In this document: piece by piece, positions 55,005 through 63,703 of the stretch
Layout of the letters: every line of letters starts with the position of its first letter
Numbering within the stretch: the first letter of the stretch is position 1
Origin: Devosia aquimaris
GTDB lineage: Bacteria; Pseudomonadota; Alphaproteobacteria; Rhizobiales; Devosiaceae
NCBI RefSeq assembly: GCF_020169335.1
Contig: NZ_JAIEZN010000002.1
Coordinates: 372,001-436,000, forward strand
Length of the DNA: 64,000 nt
Direction of reading: 5' to 3'
The notes under the pieces: generated by a model
Database searches by the model: none
Seen by the model: only the letters and a program-made list of their open reading frames with translations
What the model was told of the DNA's origin: nothing
Made by a program: the position numbers and the translations under genes

Positions 55005-55369
55005 CCCCGCTGGGCGCCCGCATCCGCCAGCTGCGCGAGGAGCGCGGCATCTCGCTCAAGGATATGGCTGCCGCCCTCAATGTCTCGAGCGCCTATCTCT
55101 CGGCCCTCGAACACGGCAAGCGCGGCAGGCCCACCGGTTTTCTGCTGCATCGCATCATTGCCTTCTTCAACGTCATCTGGGACGAGGCCGAGGAGCTGCA
55201 ACGCCTGGCCGAAGTCAGCGACCCAAAAGTCACCATCGACACCGGCGGTATGCTGCCCGAGGCCACCGAGCTGACCAATCGGTTGCGCGATGATATCGGC
55301 AAGCTCGAGAGCGAGGATTTGCGGTTCTTGCGGGATGAGCTGGTGAAGCGCGCAGGGCGGAAGCGCTAA
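55001..55369 (+). CDS. XRE-family transcriptional regulator
   Basis: A 122-residue protein with a Cro/C1-type helix-turn-helix in its N-terminal half (GARIRQLREERGISLKDMAAALNVSSAYLSALEHGKRGRP, in short pieces, at about 4-43) followed by FLLHRIIAFFNVIWDEAEEL. The C-terminal half is a helical extension ending in RRELVKRAGRK-like basic residues. It overlaps the Smr gene by 4 bases. Target genes cannot be inferred; similar genes follow smr in other Hyphomicrobiales. Confidence 0.85.
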   Translation: MTPLGARIRQLREERGISLKDMAAALNVSSAYLSALEHGKRGRPTGFLLHRIIAFFNVIWDEAEELQRLAEVSDPKVTIDTGGMLPEATELTNRLRDDIGKLESEDLRFLRDELVKRAGRKR

Positions 55370-55443
55370 GCGCCTTGAGGGGGGCCGAACCCCTCACCCG
55401 ACCCTGCGGGTCGACCTCTCCCCAGAGGGGAGAGGTAAGGGCG
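55370..55443. repeat. short GC-rich palindromic repeat
   Basis: CTCACCCGACCCTGCGGGTCGA (about 55397-55418) and CCTCTCCCCAGAGGGGAGAGG (about 55418-55438) each form a self-complementary unit. They resemble the dispersed elements common in such genomes, including one at 16269. It could also serve as a terminator for both flanking genes. Confidence 0.55.
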
Positions 55444-56754
55444 TCACAACACGAACTTGCTGAGGTCGGTGTCCTTGGCCAGCAGGCCCACCTTGTCGCG
55501 CACGAAGGCGGCATCGATGGCGATGGTCTGGCCCTGCTTGTCGGGGGCCTCGAAGCTGATGTCTTCGACCAGCCGTTCCATCACCGTCTGCAGCCGGCGG
55601 GCGCCGATGTTCTCGACCGAGTTGTTGACCAGCACGGCCGCATCGGCGATGGCCTCGATGGCGTCCTGGCTGAAGGCCAGCGTCACGCCCTCGGTGCCCA
55701 TCAGCGCCACATATTGCTTGATCAGGCTCGCCTCGGTGTCGTTGAGGATGCGGATGAAATCCTCGCGGGTCAGCGCCTTGAGCTCGACCCGGATCGGCAG
55801 GCGACCCTGGAGTTCGGGCAGCAGATCACTGGGCTTGCTGACATGGAAGGCGCCCGAGGCGATGAACAGGATATGGTCGGTGTTGACCGGGCCATATTTG
55901 GTCGAGACCGTGGTGCCTTCGATCAGCGGCAACAGATCGCGCTGTACGCCTTCGCGCGACGGACCGCCCTGGGCGCCACCCTCGCGATGGGCCACCTTGT
56001 CGATCTCGTCGATGAAGACGATGCCATGGTTTTCCACCAGTGCAATGGCCTCGGTCTTGAGCTGGTCCTGATCGAGCAGCTTGTCGGCCTCTTCTGATAT
56101 CAGCGGCTCATAGGCATCTTTGACCTTGATCTTGCGCTTGACGCCCCGCCCGCCCATGGCCGACTTGAACATGTCGGAGAGGTTGATCATGCCGATGCCG
56201 CCATTGGGCATGCCCGGGATCTCGAAGCCGCCGGTATTGGGCGCCGGGGTCATCTCGATCTCGATTTCGCTGTCATCGAGCTCATTGTTGCGCAGCTTCT
56301 TGCGGAAGCTGTCACGGGTCGAGGGCGCGGCCGACTGGCCGACCAGCGCATCGAGCACGCGGTTTTCCGCATTTTGATGCGCCTGGGCCTGCACATCGGC
56401 GCGGCGCTTGTCGCGCAGCACGGCAATGCCGGCTTCCACCAGGTCACGGATGATCTGTTCGACGTCGCGGCCGACATAGCCCACTTCGGTGAACTTGGTG
56501 GCTTCCACCTTGATGAAGGGCGCCTGCGCCAGACGCGCCAGGCGGCGCGAAATCTCGGTCTTGCCGACGCCGGTGGGGCCGATCATCAGGATATTCTTCG
56601 GGCTCACCTCGCGGCGCAGCTCGGGCGGCAGCTGCTGACGGCGCCAGCGATTGCGCAGGGCCACGGCCACGGCGCGCTTGGCGTCGTTCTGGCCCACGAT
56701 ATGGCGGTCCAGCTCGGATACGATCTCGCGGGGGGAGAAATTGGTCTCAGTCAT
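55444..56754 (-). CDS. hslU: ATP-dependent protease ATPase subunit HslU
   Basis: A 436-residue AAA+ unfoldase. The N-terminal [17 protein letters not shown] (6-22) and Walker [10 protein letters not shown] (59-67) are typical. Walker B is [12 protein letters not shown] near 250, the I-domain lies at about 110-240, and the sensor-2 region and C-terminal tail [20 protein letters not shown] dock into HslV. It unfolds substrates such as SulA for HslV. Its start overlaps the GNAT gene by 8 bases. Confidence 0.97.
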   Translation of the reverse strand: MTETNFSPREIVSELDRHIVGQNDAKRAVAVALRNRWRRQQLPPELRREVSPKNILMIGPTGVGKTEISRRLARLAQAPFIKVEATKFTEVGYVGRDVEQIIRDLVEAGIAVLRDKRRADVQAQAHQNAENRVLDALVGQSAAPSTRDSFRKKLRNNELDDSEIEIEMTPAPNTGGFEIPGMPNGGIGMINLSDMFKSAMGGRGVKRKIKVKDAYEPLISEEADKLLDQDQLKTEAIALVENHGIVFIDEIDKVAHREGGAQGGPSREGVQRDLLPLIEGTTVSTKYGPVNTDHILFIASGAFHVSKPSDLLPELQGRLPIRVELKALTREDFIRILNDTEASLIKQYVALMGTEGVTLAFSQDAIEAIADAAVLVNNSVENIGARRLQTVMERLVEDISFEAPDKQGQTIAIDAAFVRDKVGLLAKDTDLSKFVL

Positions 56755-57271
56755 TTTGGTCTCCAGGTGCCTTGTCTAGGAAGCGCACCATCAGGTGTTC
56801 GTCGCAGTAGCGACCGTTCACGAAGAGATAGCGGGGCTCGGTGGCATAGGTTTCAAAGCCCAGCTTCTGGTAGAGGCGGAGGGCCGCTGCGTTTTCGGTC
56901 CAGACGCCCAAATGGAGTTGCAGCATGCCCCAGTCACGGGCGCTTGCGATGGCGGTCTCGATCAGCCTTTGGGCCATGCCGGTGCCGCGCAGCGCGGGCC
57001 GCGCATAGACCTGGATCAGCCAACCGCGGTGCTTTTCCTTGGGATTATCACTGCGGCTGAGCCCGACGATGGCATCGACCCCGCCGTCCGGCGTCACGGC
57101 GGCAAACACCGCCATGCTGTCGAGCATGGCGCCGACATTGTCGTCGTCCCGTCCGGCAAAGCCCTCGGGGGTTTCGACAAAGGCTTCCGGATGGGCGATG
57201 AGCGCTTCCGCGCGGATCGCCCGATAGGCAGCCAGATCGGCCGAGGTCAGGCGGCGGATGACATGGGTCAC
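56747..57271 (-). CDS. GNAT N-acetyltransferase located between hslV and hslU
   Basis: A 174-residue GNAT protein with the acetyl-CoA motif [19 protein letters not shown] near 90-108 and the C-terminal [20 protein letters not shown] pattern. The GTG at 57271 overlaps the hslV stop (GTGA) and the 3' end overlaps hslU by 8 bases, so it is translated as part of the hslV-GNAT-hslU unit. I recall the same order in other Hyphomicrobiales. Its acceptor is unknown; a link to protein quality control is inference. Confidence 0.86.
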   Translation of the reverse strand: MTHVIRRLTSADLAAYRAIRAEALIAHPEAFVETPEGFAGRDDDNVGAMLDSMAVFAAVTPDGGVDAIVGLSRSDNPKEKHRGWLIQVYARPALRGTGMAQRLIETAIASARDWGMLQLHLGVWTENAAALRLYQKLGFETYATEPRYLFVNGRYCDEHLMVRFLDKAPGDQND

Positions 57272-57828
57272 TGGCCCAGCTCGATGCTTTCAACCGTCAC
57301 ATTGCCATTGGTATAGACGCAGATTTCCTCGGCAATCTTCATGGCGCGGCGGGCAATGTCCTCGGCGTCGAGCTCGGTGGCCTGATGCAGGGCCAGCGCG
57401 GCCGAATGGGCATAATTGCCGCCCGAGCCGATGGCGATGACGCCATGGTCGGGGGTGAGCACATCGCCATTGCCGGTCAGCACCAGCGTATCGCTCTTGT
57501 CGGCCACGATCATCATGGCTTCGAGCTTGCGCAGATAGCGATCAGTGCGCCAGTCCTTGGCCAGTTCGACCGCGGCGCGCATCAACTGGTCGGGATATTG
57601 CTCGAGCTTGGCTTCGAGGCGCTCGAACAGGGTGAAGGCGTCGGCAGTGGAACCGGCAAAGCCGCCGATCACCTTGCCGCCGGCGAGGCGCCGCACCTTC
57701 TTGGCGCCGTGCTTCATCACGGTCTGGCCCATGGACACCTGGCCATCGCCGGCGACCACGACCTTGTTGCCCTTGCGCACGGACACGATTGTCGTCCCGT
57801 GCCAGCCGGGGAATGCTGAATCACTCAT
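57268..57828 (-). CDS. hslV: ATP-dependent protease proteolytic subunit HslV
   Basis: A 186-residue threonine protease. The mature N-terminus [26 protein letters not shown] begins at T12 after an 11-residue propeptide ([11 protein letters not shown]), T12 being the nucleophile. [28 protein letters not shown] and the metal-site region [14 protein letters not shown] follow. It forms the double-ring core with HslU. The ATG at 57828 is chosen over upstream in-frame codons as it gives the exact family propeptide. Confidence 0.96.
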   Translation of the reverse strand: MSDSAFPGWHGTTIVSVRKGNKVVVAGDGQVSMGQTVMKHGAKKVRRLAGGKVIGGFAGSTADAFTLFERLEAKLEQYPDQLMRAAVELAKDWRTDRYLRKLEAMMIVADKSDTLVLTGNGDVLTPDHGVIAIGSGGNYAHSAALALHQATELDAEDIARRAMKIAEEICVYTNGNVTVESIELGQ

Positions 57829-58419
57829 GGTGGGAGATACTCCGAATTGTTGAGTGATATTTAGGAGCCCCCGAACGGAATGCAACCGACACGCGTCAGC
57901 GCAGCCCGGCACCGCACCCCGCGGGTTCGGTGTGCAAGGGCGCCCGCGCGAGCGCCCCGGCAGCGCCAGGGCGCCCGGGGGGACACGGTATGAAGCGGCT
58001 TTCGCCCCGGACGGCTTGCGCCGCCAGTTTGAATTGTTGAAGGGGCGAAAGCCGCTTCACACGAGCTGGTATTCCTGCGCACGCATCGAGCGGCCGCCCT
58101 TTCGGGTTGGACCTGCCGGCGTAGGGCGGGGCACCCAGCCCCTCTCTCCCCATGCCCAGCGTCCGGCCGGTGGTCAGCATACACGCATCGGCCTGGGCGA
58201 CCCCATGCAGCCAGCCTCCCCGCCCGATGCTTCGTCGGCACCGCGTGAGCGGCGGGAACGGCGCCATGATAGTCCTGGCGGCGCGGGCGGGGACAAGTTT
58301 TGCGCGGGCCCCCTGCCAAATTGCGCAGCGCAGGCGCCAGACCGCTCGGCAGCCCTCAACCCAATCTTCACGCCATCATGCCTATCTGCTAGAGAGCCGC
58401 CGTATTCCGGAGACCATCC
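57829..58419. other. 591-bp non-coding stretch between hslV and hisB with a long perfect inverted repeat
   Basis: No frame here reads like a conserved protein, although several open frames exist on both strands because of high GC. At 57991-58008 TGAAGCGGCTTTCGCCCC pairs with its exact reverse complement at 58042-58059, an 18-bp perfect stem with a 33-nt loop. A second set of GC-rich palindromic pieces (GGGCGCCC near 57970) is present. The stretch may be a dispersed repeat element; the last part contains the hisB promoter. Confidence 0.5.
57991..58059. repeat. 18-bp perfect inverted repeat with 33-nt loop
   Basis: TGAAGCGGCTTTCGCCCC (57991-58008) is followed after 33 nt by its exact reverse complement (58042-58059). 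The loop contains GCGCCGCC. A hairpin of this quality could be a transcription barrier, a small-RNA stem, or a mobile repeat end. Confidence 0.8.
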
Positions 58420-59007
58420 ATGCGCACAGCCACCATCGCCCGCAAGACCAACGAGACCGAGATTGCCGTCTCGATCAACCTCGACGGCACGGGCGCCCAT
58501 GCCATGGCGACCGGGGTGGGTTTTTTCGATCACATGCTCGATCAGCTCAGCCGCCACTCGCTGATCGACATGGATGTCTCCTGCAAGGGCGATCTGCACA
58601 TCGACTTCCACCACACCGTGGAAGACGTCGGCATTGCGCTGGGCCAGGCCATTGCCCAGGCGCTGGGCGACAAGAAGGGCATCCGCCGTTATGCCAGCGC
58701 CGACCTGCCCATGGACGGCACGCTGACCCGCGCCGCGCTCGACGTCTCGGGTCGGCCCTTCCTGGTGTTCCGCGCCGAGTTCACCCGCGACAAGGTGGGC
58801 GAGATCGACACCGAACTGTTCCGCGAGTTCTTCCAGGCCTTCGCCATGAATGCCGGCATCACGCTGCACATCGAGAACTTCTACGCCGACAACAACCATC
58901 ATCTGGCCGAGTCCATGTTCAAGGCCGTGGCCCGCGCCCTGCGCGAGGCGATCGAGATCGATCCGCGTCAGGCTGACCGCGTGCCCAGCACCAAGGGCAC
59001 GCTCTAG
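58420..59007 (+). CDS. hisB: imidazoleglycerol-phosphate dehydratase
   Basis: A 195-residue manganese enzyme of histidine synthesis. The two metal-binding repeats are [14 protein letters not shown] near 67-80 and [19 protein letters not shown] near 165-183; the N-terminal [29 protein letters not shown] is diagnostic. It begins the his gene run, with a DUF2628 gene next and hisHAFE behind it. Confidence 0.96.
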   Translation: MRTATIARKTNETEIAVSINLDGTGAHAMATGVGFFDHMLDQLSRHSLIDMDVSCKGDLHIDFHHTVEDVGIALGQAIAQALGDKKGIRRYASADLPMDGTLTRAALDVSGRPFLVFRAEFTRDKVGEIDTELFREFFQAFAMNAGITLHIENFYADNNHHLAESMFKAVARALREAIEIDPRQADRVPSTKGTL

Positions 59008-59067
59008 GCCCCAGTGCCACTCACGCGAGTGGTGGCAACGCGGGCTTTCGTTTGCGGCCCTTTTGCA

Positions 59068-59150
59068 CTAAGTCCAAAACCATCGCGGTGACGCCCCGGC
59101 CAAGGCCGGGGGCCATGCTGAGATTTCGATAGGTCTTCCGGTTTCTGCCG
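59068..59150. repeat. REP-like dispersed element A
   Basis: The hisB-DUF2628 gap contains CCCCGGCCAAGGCCGGGG (about 59093-59110), a near-perfect palindrome, followed by CCATGCTGAGATTTC. The element at 62281-62400 shares the CCCGGCCAAGGCNGGGG-NCCATNC pattern, so both belong to one repeat family. Confidence 0.6.
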
Positions 59151-59196
59151 GCAGGCCATCGGGCTTGATGGACGGCGCCGCACGGGAAGCGATGTC

Positions 59197-59544
59197 ATGA
59201 CCCTCTACGCCATTTTCGACCCCAAGCCCGGCAGCAAGGATTTGCCGATCGCCGTGCCAGAGCAATTCTCCTGGCTGGCCGCGCTGCTGCCGCCGGTGTT
59301 CCTGATCAGCCACGGGCTCTGGCTGGAGCTGGTGGCCTTTGTGCTCAAGCTGGTCGCGCTCGTGGTACTGGCCGACTATATCGGTGGCGACGCGGCCTTT
59401 GCGCTCTATCTGCTGGCGGTGATCTGGCTCGGCTTTGCCGCGCCGGGCCTGCGCCGCCATGCCCTAGCCTGGCACGGCTGGACCCATCGCGGCACCCGCA
59501 TCGCCATCACAGCCGAGATGGCGCAACTGGAGGCATTGGCATGA
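59197..59544 (+). CDS. DUF2628 family membrane protein
   Basis: A 115-residue protein with two predicted helices (about 29-65 and 70-88). The DUF2628 pattern starts [11 protein letters not shown] and includes [22 protein letters not shown] and [18 protein letters not shown]-type segments, with a C-terminal helical tail. It lies between hisB and hisH, overlapping the hisH start by 4 bases, an order found in other Hyphomicrobiales. Function is unknown; co-transcription with histidine genes need not mean a role in the pathway. Confidence 0.85.
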   Translation: MTLYAIFDPKPGSKDLPIAVPEQFSWLAALLPPVFLISHGLWLELVAFVLKLVALVVLADYIGGDAAFALYLLAVIWLGFAAPGLRRHALAWHGWTHRGTRIAITAEMAQLEALA

Positions 59545-60191
59545 GCCTTGTGACCATTATCGATTATGGCGCCGGCAATCTGCACTCGGCCGCCAAGGCC
59601 TTTGAGCGCATGGCCGATGGCCTGGGCGGCATCACCGTCGAGGTCACCTCTGACCCCGAGCGCGTGCGCCGGGCCGACCGCATCATGCTGCCCGGCGTCG
59701 GCGCCTTTGCCGACTGCAAGGCCGGGCTCGATGCCGTGACTGGCATGACCGACGTGCTGACCGAGCGGGTCATCACCGGCGGCGTACCGTTCCTGGGCGT
59801 CTGCGTCGGCATGCAATTGCTGGCCAGCGAAGGCCGCGAAAAGACCGTGACCCCGGGCCTGGGCTGGATCCCCGGCGCGGTGCAGCTCATCAGGCCGACG
59901 GACCCGGCGCTCAAGGTGCCGCATATGGGCTGGAACACCATCACGGTCACCCGCCCGCACGCGCTACTGGACGGCATCGCCACCGGGCCCGATGGGCTGC
60001 ATGCCTATTTCGTGCACTCCTATCACCTGGTGACCGAGAGCCCCGATACGCTTTTGGCCACCACCGACTATGGCGGGCCGCTGACCGCCTGCGTCGGCCG
60101 CGACAATATCTTTGGCACCCAGTTCCATCCCGAAAAGAGCCAGGCACTGGGGCTCAAGCTCATCGAAAACTTCCTGAGGTGGACGCCATGA
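59541..60191 (+). CDS. hisH: imidazole glycerol phosphate synthase glutaminase subunit HisH
   Basis: A 216-residue class I glutamine amidotransferase. The nucleophile cysteine is in [11 protein letters not shown] near 90-100, and the His-Glu pair is in [10 protein letters not shown] near 194-203. The N-terminal [21 protein letters not shown] is typical. It supplies ammonia to HisF. The ATG overlaps the DUF2628 stop, and its own stop overlaps hisA (ATGA). Confidence 0.96.
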   Translation: MSLVTIIDYGAGNLHSAAKAFERMADGLGGITVEVTSDPERVRRADRIMLPGVGAFADCKAGLDAVTGMTDVLTERVITGGVPFLGVCVGMQLLASEGREKTVTPGLGWIPGAVQLIRPTDPALKVPHMGWNTITVTRPHALLDGIATGPDGLHAYFVHSYHLVTESPDTLLATTDYGGPLTACVGRDNIFGTQFHPEKSQALGLKLIENFLRWTP

Positions 60192-60919
60192 TCCTGTTTC
60201 CTGCCATCGACCTCAAGGACGGCCAATGCGTGCGGCTCAAGCTGGGCGACATGGACCAGGCAACCGTCTTCAATGACGATCCCGCCGCCCAGGCCAGGAG
60301 CTTTGAGGACCAGGGCTTTGAATATCTGCACGTCGTTGATCTCAACGGCGCCTTTGCCGGCGAGAGCGTCAATGGCGCGGCGGTCGAGGCGATCCTCAAA
60401 GCCGTGGACTTTCCGGTGCAGCTCGGCGGCGGCATCCGCACCCTGGCCCATATCGAAAGCTGGCTCGACAAGGGCCTGGCCCGGGTGATCCTCGGCACCG
60501 TTGCGGTGCGCGATCCGGCGCTGGTCAAGGCTGCGGCGCAGAAATGGCCCGGCCAGGTGGCCGTCGGAATTGATGCGCGCAAGGGCATGGTGGCGGTGGA
60601 AGGCTGGGCGGAAACCTCCGAGCTCTCCATCATCGAGCTGGCCAAGCGCTTCGAGGGCGCGGGCGTCGCCGCCATCATCTATACCGATATCGACCGCGAC
60701 GGCGTGCTGGCCGGGATCAACTGGGACTCAACGCTCGAGCTGGCCCGGGCCACCTCCATTCCGGTGATTGCCTCGGGTGGTCTGGCCTCCATGGCCGATA
60801 TCGAGCGGCTGACCCGGCCCGATGCCGCGGTGCTCGAAGGCGCCATCTCGGGCCGTGCGCTCTATGATGGTCGCATTGATTCACGTGAAGCACTGGCCTT
60901 GCTGAAGGCGGCGGCATGA
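60188..60919 (+). CDS. hisA: phosphoribosylformimino-5-aminoimidazole carboxamide ribotide isomerase
   Basis: A 243-residue TIM-barrel isomerase for the fourth histidine step. The catalytic Asp is D8 in FPAIDLKDG, the second is in [16 protein letters not shown] near 161-176, and the phosphate sites are QLGGGIR near 78-84 and IASGGLAS near 195-202. The ATG at 60188 is chosen over a GTG at 60179 because it gives the family N-terminus and overlaps the hisH stop. A parS-like sequence lies at 60878-60891 in its 3' end. Confidence 0.96.
   Translation: MILFPAIDLKDGQCVRLKLGDMDQATVFNDDPAAQARSFEDQGFEYLHVVDLNGAFAGESVNGAAVEAILKAVDFPVQLGGGIRTLAHIESWLDKGLARVILGTVAVRDPALVKAAAQKWPGQVAVGIDARKGMVAVEGWAETSELSIIELAKRFEGAGVAAIIYTDIDRDGVLAGINWDSTLELARATSIPVIASGGLASMADIERLTRPDAAVLEGAISGRALYDGRIDSREALALLKAAA
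60878..60891. other. distant parS-like sequence inside hisA (two mismatches, contains GANTC)
   Basis: GATTCACGTGAAGC has two mismatches to the parS palindrome and keeps the GATTC arm. It is more than 11 kb from the putative origin on the other side from the cluster. In the hisA frame it encodes part of IDSREAL, so it may be a coincidence of codon use. Confidence 0.3.
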
Positions 60920-61251
60920 GCACCCCGGCGGCAGGACGTCCGCGGCGCTTTCCCTGGGGCATCTATGGCCTGATCAGCCTGGGCATTGCCCTGCTCGCCG
61001 CCCTGCCCCTGTTCTCGGTGCTGTTCACCGCCTATGTCGCTGACGCCAATGGTTGCCAGGTCGACGAAGGCAGCGTCCACCCCTGCATGGTCATGGGCCA
61101 GGACTGGGGCGAGACGCTCTATTTCACCGGCATGATGGGCTGGCTGATGCTGGCCACGCTGCCGCTGGGCACCATGGGCCTGGTCGCCATCATGGCCATT
61201 GCCATCATCCACCGCCTCATCTGGGGCCGCCGGCAGAAGGAGACGCGCTGA
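60916..61251 (+). CDS. small membrane protein of unknown function (hisA-hisF gap, first)
   Basis: A 111-residue protein with two predicted transmembrane helices, one near residues 13-36 ([22 protein letters not shown]) and one near 75-98. Between them lies a short loop with two cysteines ([16 protein letters not shown]). The C-terminus is basic ([12 protein letters not shown]). The ATG overlaps the hisA stop and its stop overlaps the next gene, so it is part of the his transcript. I do not recognise the family; the two loop cysteines may form a periplasmic disulphide. Confidence 0.72.
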   Translation: MSTPAAGRPRRFPWGIYGLISLGIALLAALPLFSVLFTAYVADANGCQVDEGSVHPCMVMGQDWGETLYFTGMMGWLMLATLPLGTMGLVAIMAIAIIHRLIWGRRQKETR

Positions 61252-61481
61252 TGGCCAATCCGCCCCGCCCGATCCTGATCACCTCCATCAACTTCCTCTG
61301 GTACCTGCTGGCGCCGATCCCCATATTGGCGCTGGGCTATGCGGCGCTGGTCAACTGGCTGCCCGGCTGGTTCCTGCTCATCGCGCTTTTCGCTTTCTTC
61401 ATGTGGCTGTTCTCGCTGGCATTCGCGGCCTATGCCGTGCTGCGCCGGCGCGGCGGCCAACACAAGGATCCCCGACAGTGA
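61251..61481 (+). CDS. small membrane protein of unknown function (hisA-hisF gap, second)
   Basis: A 76-residue protein with two predicted helices (about 8-30 and 38-62, [20 protein letters not shown]) and a basic tail ([12 protein letters not shown]). Its ATG overlaps the previous stop (TGATG form) and its stop overlaps the GTG start of hisF. It probably forms a pair with the gene upstream. No family was recognised and no link to histidine synthesis is visible. Confidence 0.7.
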   Translation: MANPPRPILITSINFLWYLLAPIPILALGYAALVNWLPGWFLLIALFAFFMWLFSLAFAAYAVLRRRGGQHKDPRQ

Positions 61482-62275
61482 CGCTCAAGACCCGCCTCAT
61501 TCCCTGCCTCGACGTCATGGGCGGCCGTGTCGTCAAAGGGGTCAACTTCGTTGACCTGCGCGACGCCGGCGACCCGGTGGAGGCCGCCATGGCCTATGAC
61601 GCGGCCGGCGCCGATGAACTGACCTTTCTCGACATCACCGCCAGCCACGAGGGCCGCGACACGATTTTCGACGTCGTCGCCCGCACGGCCGAGCACTGCT
61701 TCATGCCGGTGACCGTCGGTGGCGGCGTGCGGACCATCGAGGATATCCGCAAGCTGCTGCTGGCCGGCGCCGACAAGGTGGCGATCAATTCGGCCGCCGT
61801 CAGCGACCCCGATTTCATCGCCCGCGCCGCCGACAAATTCGGCAACCAGTGCATCGTCGTCTCGGTCGATGCCAAGCAGCGCCTGAGCCAGACCGTGGGT
61901 GGCGACAACCGCAGCGAGTGGGAAATTTTCACCCATGGCGGGCGCAAGCCCACCGGCCTCGATGCCGTGGAATTTGCTGCCCGCATGGTCGAGCGCGGCG
62001 CCGGCGAACTGCTGGTGACCTCGATGGACCGCGACGGCACCAAATCGGGCTTTGACCTCAAGCTGACCCGCGCCATTGCCGACGAAGTCCCGGTGCCGGT
62101 GATCGCCTCGGGCGGCGTCGGTTCGCTGCAGGACCTGGTCGATGGCGTGGTCGAAGGCCATGCAAATGCGGTGCTCGCCGCCTCGATCTTCCACTTCGGC
62201 ACCTTCACCATTCCCCAGGCCAAGCGCTATCTGGCCGACCATGGCGTGGCGGTGCGCCTGGACGGCGCCGCCTGA
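61478..62275 (+). CDS. hisF: imidazole glycerol phosphate synthase cyclase subunit HisF
   Basis: A 265-residue TIM-barrel cyclase that receives ammonia from HisH. Catalytic D12 is in [14 protein letters not shown], and the second Asp lies in [11 protein letters not shown] near 185-195. Phosphate sites are [10 protein letters not shown] near 87-96 and IASGGVGS near 210. The start is GTG at 61478, overlapping the previous gene's stop, so the frame is tightly coupled. It ends with [11 protein letters not shown]. Confidence 0.96.
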   Translation: MTLKTRLIPCLDVMGGRVVKGVNFVDLRDAGDPVEAAMAYDAAGADELTFLDITASHEGRDTIFDVVARTAEHCFMPVTVGGGVRTIEDIRKLLLAGADKVAINSAAVSDPDFIARAADKFGNQCIVVSVDAKQRLSQTVGGDNRSEWEIFTHGGRKPTGLDAVEFAARMVERGAGELLVTSMDRDGTKSGFDLKLTRAIADEVPVPVIASGGVGSLQDLVDGVVEGHANAVLAASIFHFGTFTIPQAKRYLADHGVAVRLDGAA

Positions 62276-62280
62276 GCCAG

Positions 62281-62400
62281 AGGTCGCAGATGACGCGGCG
62301 GCAATAATTTGCTCTAAGCCAGACCAACACGGTGTTCCCGGCCAAGGCGGGGGACCATCCCCCGATCTCAAGATGGCGCCCGACACCGATGGGACGCCAA
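62281..62400. repeat. REP-like dispersed element B
   Basis: The hisF-hisE gap (150 bp) contains CCCGGCCAAGGCGGGGGACC (about 62338-62357), then CATCCCCCGATCTC. It matches element A at 59068-59150 in its GGCCAAGGC core, so the two are copies of one interspersed repeat within the his gene run. Confidence 0.6.
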
Positions 62401-62425
62401 TCGCGGATGAGGAGCCTTGACGACA

Positions 62426-62743
62426 ATGACCCTCGACGACCTCGACGCCCGCATTGCCAGCCGCGCGGCGGCCTCCCCCGATGAGAGCTACACCGCCAAG
62501 CTGATCAGCCGCGGCATGGAAAAATGCGCGCAAAAGCTGGGCGAGGAAGCGACGGAAGCCGTGATCGCGGCGGTGACCGGCAATGGCCCCGAACTGGTCA
62601 AGGAAAGCGCTGACGTGCTCTTCCACCTGCTGGTGGTGCTGCGCGCCGCCAATGTGCCGCTGTCGGCGGTGATGGCCGAACTCGATGCCCGTACCGCCCA
62701 GTCGGGCCTGGCCGAGAAGGCCGCCCGCAAGGACCAGGCATAA
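62426..62743 (+). CDS. hisE: phosphoribosyl-ATP pyrophosphatase
   Basis: A 105-residue MazG-type helical protein that hydrolyses phosphoribosyl-ATP in histidine synthesis. The motif [17 protein letters not shown] near 37-53 and [15 protein letters not shown] near 60-74 hold the metal-binding acidic residues. A TTG at 62417 is in frame, but the ATG at 62426 is preferred. The stop overlaps the coaA ATG (TAATG), so the two are coupled. hisI and hisG are not in this window. Confidence 0.94.
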   Translation: MTLDDLDARIASRAAASPDESYTAKLISRGMEKCAQKLGEEATEAVIAAVTGNGPELVKESADVLFHLLVVLRAANVPLSAVMAELDARTAQSGLAEKAARKDQA

Positions 62744-63693
62744 TGAGCAAGCGCAAGCCGGTATTGGCGCCCTATCATCAGTTCACCAAGGCGCAGTGGA
62801 GTGCCCTGCGTGCCGACGAGCCCATGACGCTGACGGGGGAGGACATCGCCCGGCTGCGCACGCTCAGCGACCCCATTTCGCTCGAAGAGGCCGAGCAGAC
62901 CTATCTGCCGCTGACCCGCCTGCTCTCGTTTTATGTCGAGGCCATCCAGAACCTGCATTCGGTTTCGACGCGCTTCCTCGAAACCGCCGACCAGAAGGTG
63001 CCCTTCATCATCGGCGTCGCCGGCTCGGTGGCGGTGGGGAAATCCACCACCGCGCGTATCCTCCAGGCGCTGCTGCAGCGCTGGCCGACCAGCCCCAAGG
63101 TGGACCTGGTCACCACCGACGGCTTTCTCTACCCCAATGCGGTGCTCGAAGAGCGCGGCATCATGGCCCGCAAGGGCTTTCCCGAAAGCTATGACCGCAC
63201 CCGCTTCGTGCAGTTCCTGGCCGATATCAAATCGGGCAAGAGCGACGTCAAGGTGCCGGTCTATTCGCACCTGGTCTATGACGTGGTGCCCGGCAGCGAG
63301 GTGGTGATCGACCGCCCCGACATCCTGATCGTGGAAGGGCTCAATATCCTGCAGCCCGGCGAGCTGCCCAAGACCGGCAAGCCGATCCTGTTCGCCTCCG
63401 ACTTCATCGACTTCTCGATCTATATCGACGCCGACAATGCCGATCTCGAAGACTGGTTCATGGAGCGCTTCTTCCGCCTGCGCGAAACCGCCTTCAAGGA
63501 CCCGACCTCCTTCTTCCGCCGCTTTGCCGAGATGAACGAGGCCGAGGCCGGCGAATTCGGCCGCATGGTGTGGCGCACCATCAACCTGCCCAACCTGCTC
63601 GACAATGTGCTGCCCACGCGCGGCCGGGCCGACCTGGTGCTGAAAAAGGGCAAGGACCACCTGATCGAGATGGTGCAGCTGCGCCGCGTCTAG
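62743..63693 (+). CDS. coaA: type I pantothenate kinase
   Basis: A 316-residue kinase for the first step of coenzyme A synthesis. The P-loop GSVAVGKST is at 94-102, with VTTDGFLYPNAVLEERG near 124-140 and SYDRTRFVQFLADIKSGK near 149-166. VPVYSHLVYDVVPGSEVVID near 172-191 is typical. Its start overlaps the hisE stop. coaE lies about 11 kb upstream, so two CoA genes are in the window. Confidence 0.96.
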   Translation: MSKRKPVLAPYHQFTKAQWSALRADEPMTLTGEDIARLRTLSDPISLEEAEQTYLPLTRLLSFYVEAIQNLHSVSTRFLETADQKVPFIIGVAGSVAVGKSTTARILQALLQRWPTSPKVDLVTTDGFLYPNAVLEERGIMARKGFPESYDRTRFVQFLADIKSGKSDVKVPVYSHLVYDVVPGSEVVIDRPDILIVEGLNILQPGELPKTGKPILFASDFIDFSIYIDADNADLEDWFMERFFRLRETAFKDPTSFFRRFAEMNEAEAGEFGRMVWRTINLPNLLDNVLPTRGRADLVLKKGKDHLIEMVQLRRV

Positions 63694-63703
63694 CGATCCT
63701 GCC

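Noticed and set aside
57854-58564. An open plus-strand frame of 236 codons through the hslV-hisB gap.
   Set aside because: It runs out of frame into hisB, is extremely rich in Arg/Pro/Ala and resembles no protein family; it looks like a GC-driven open frame across a repeat.
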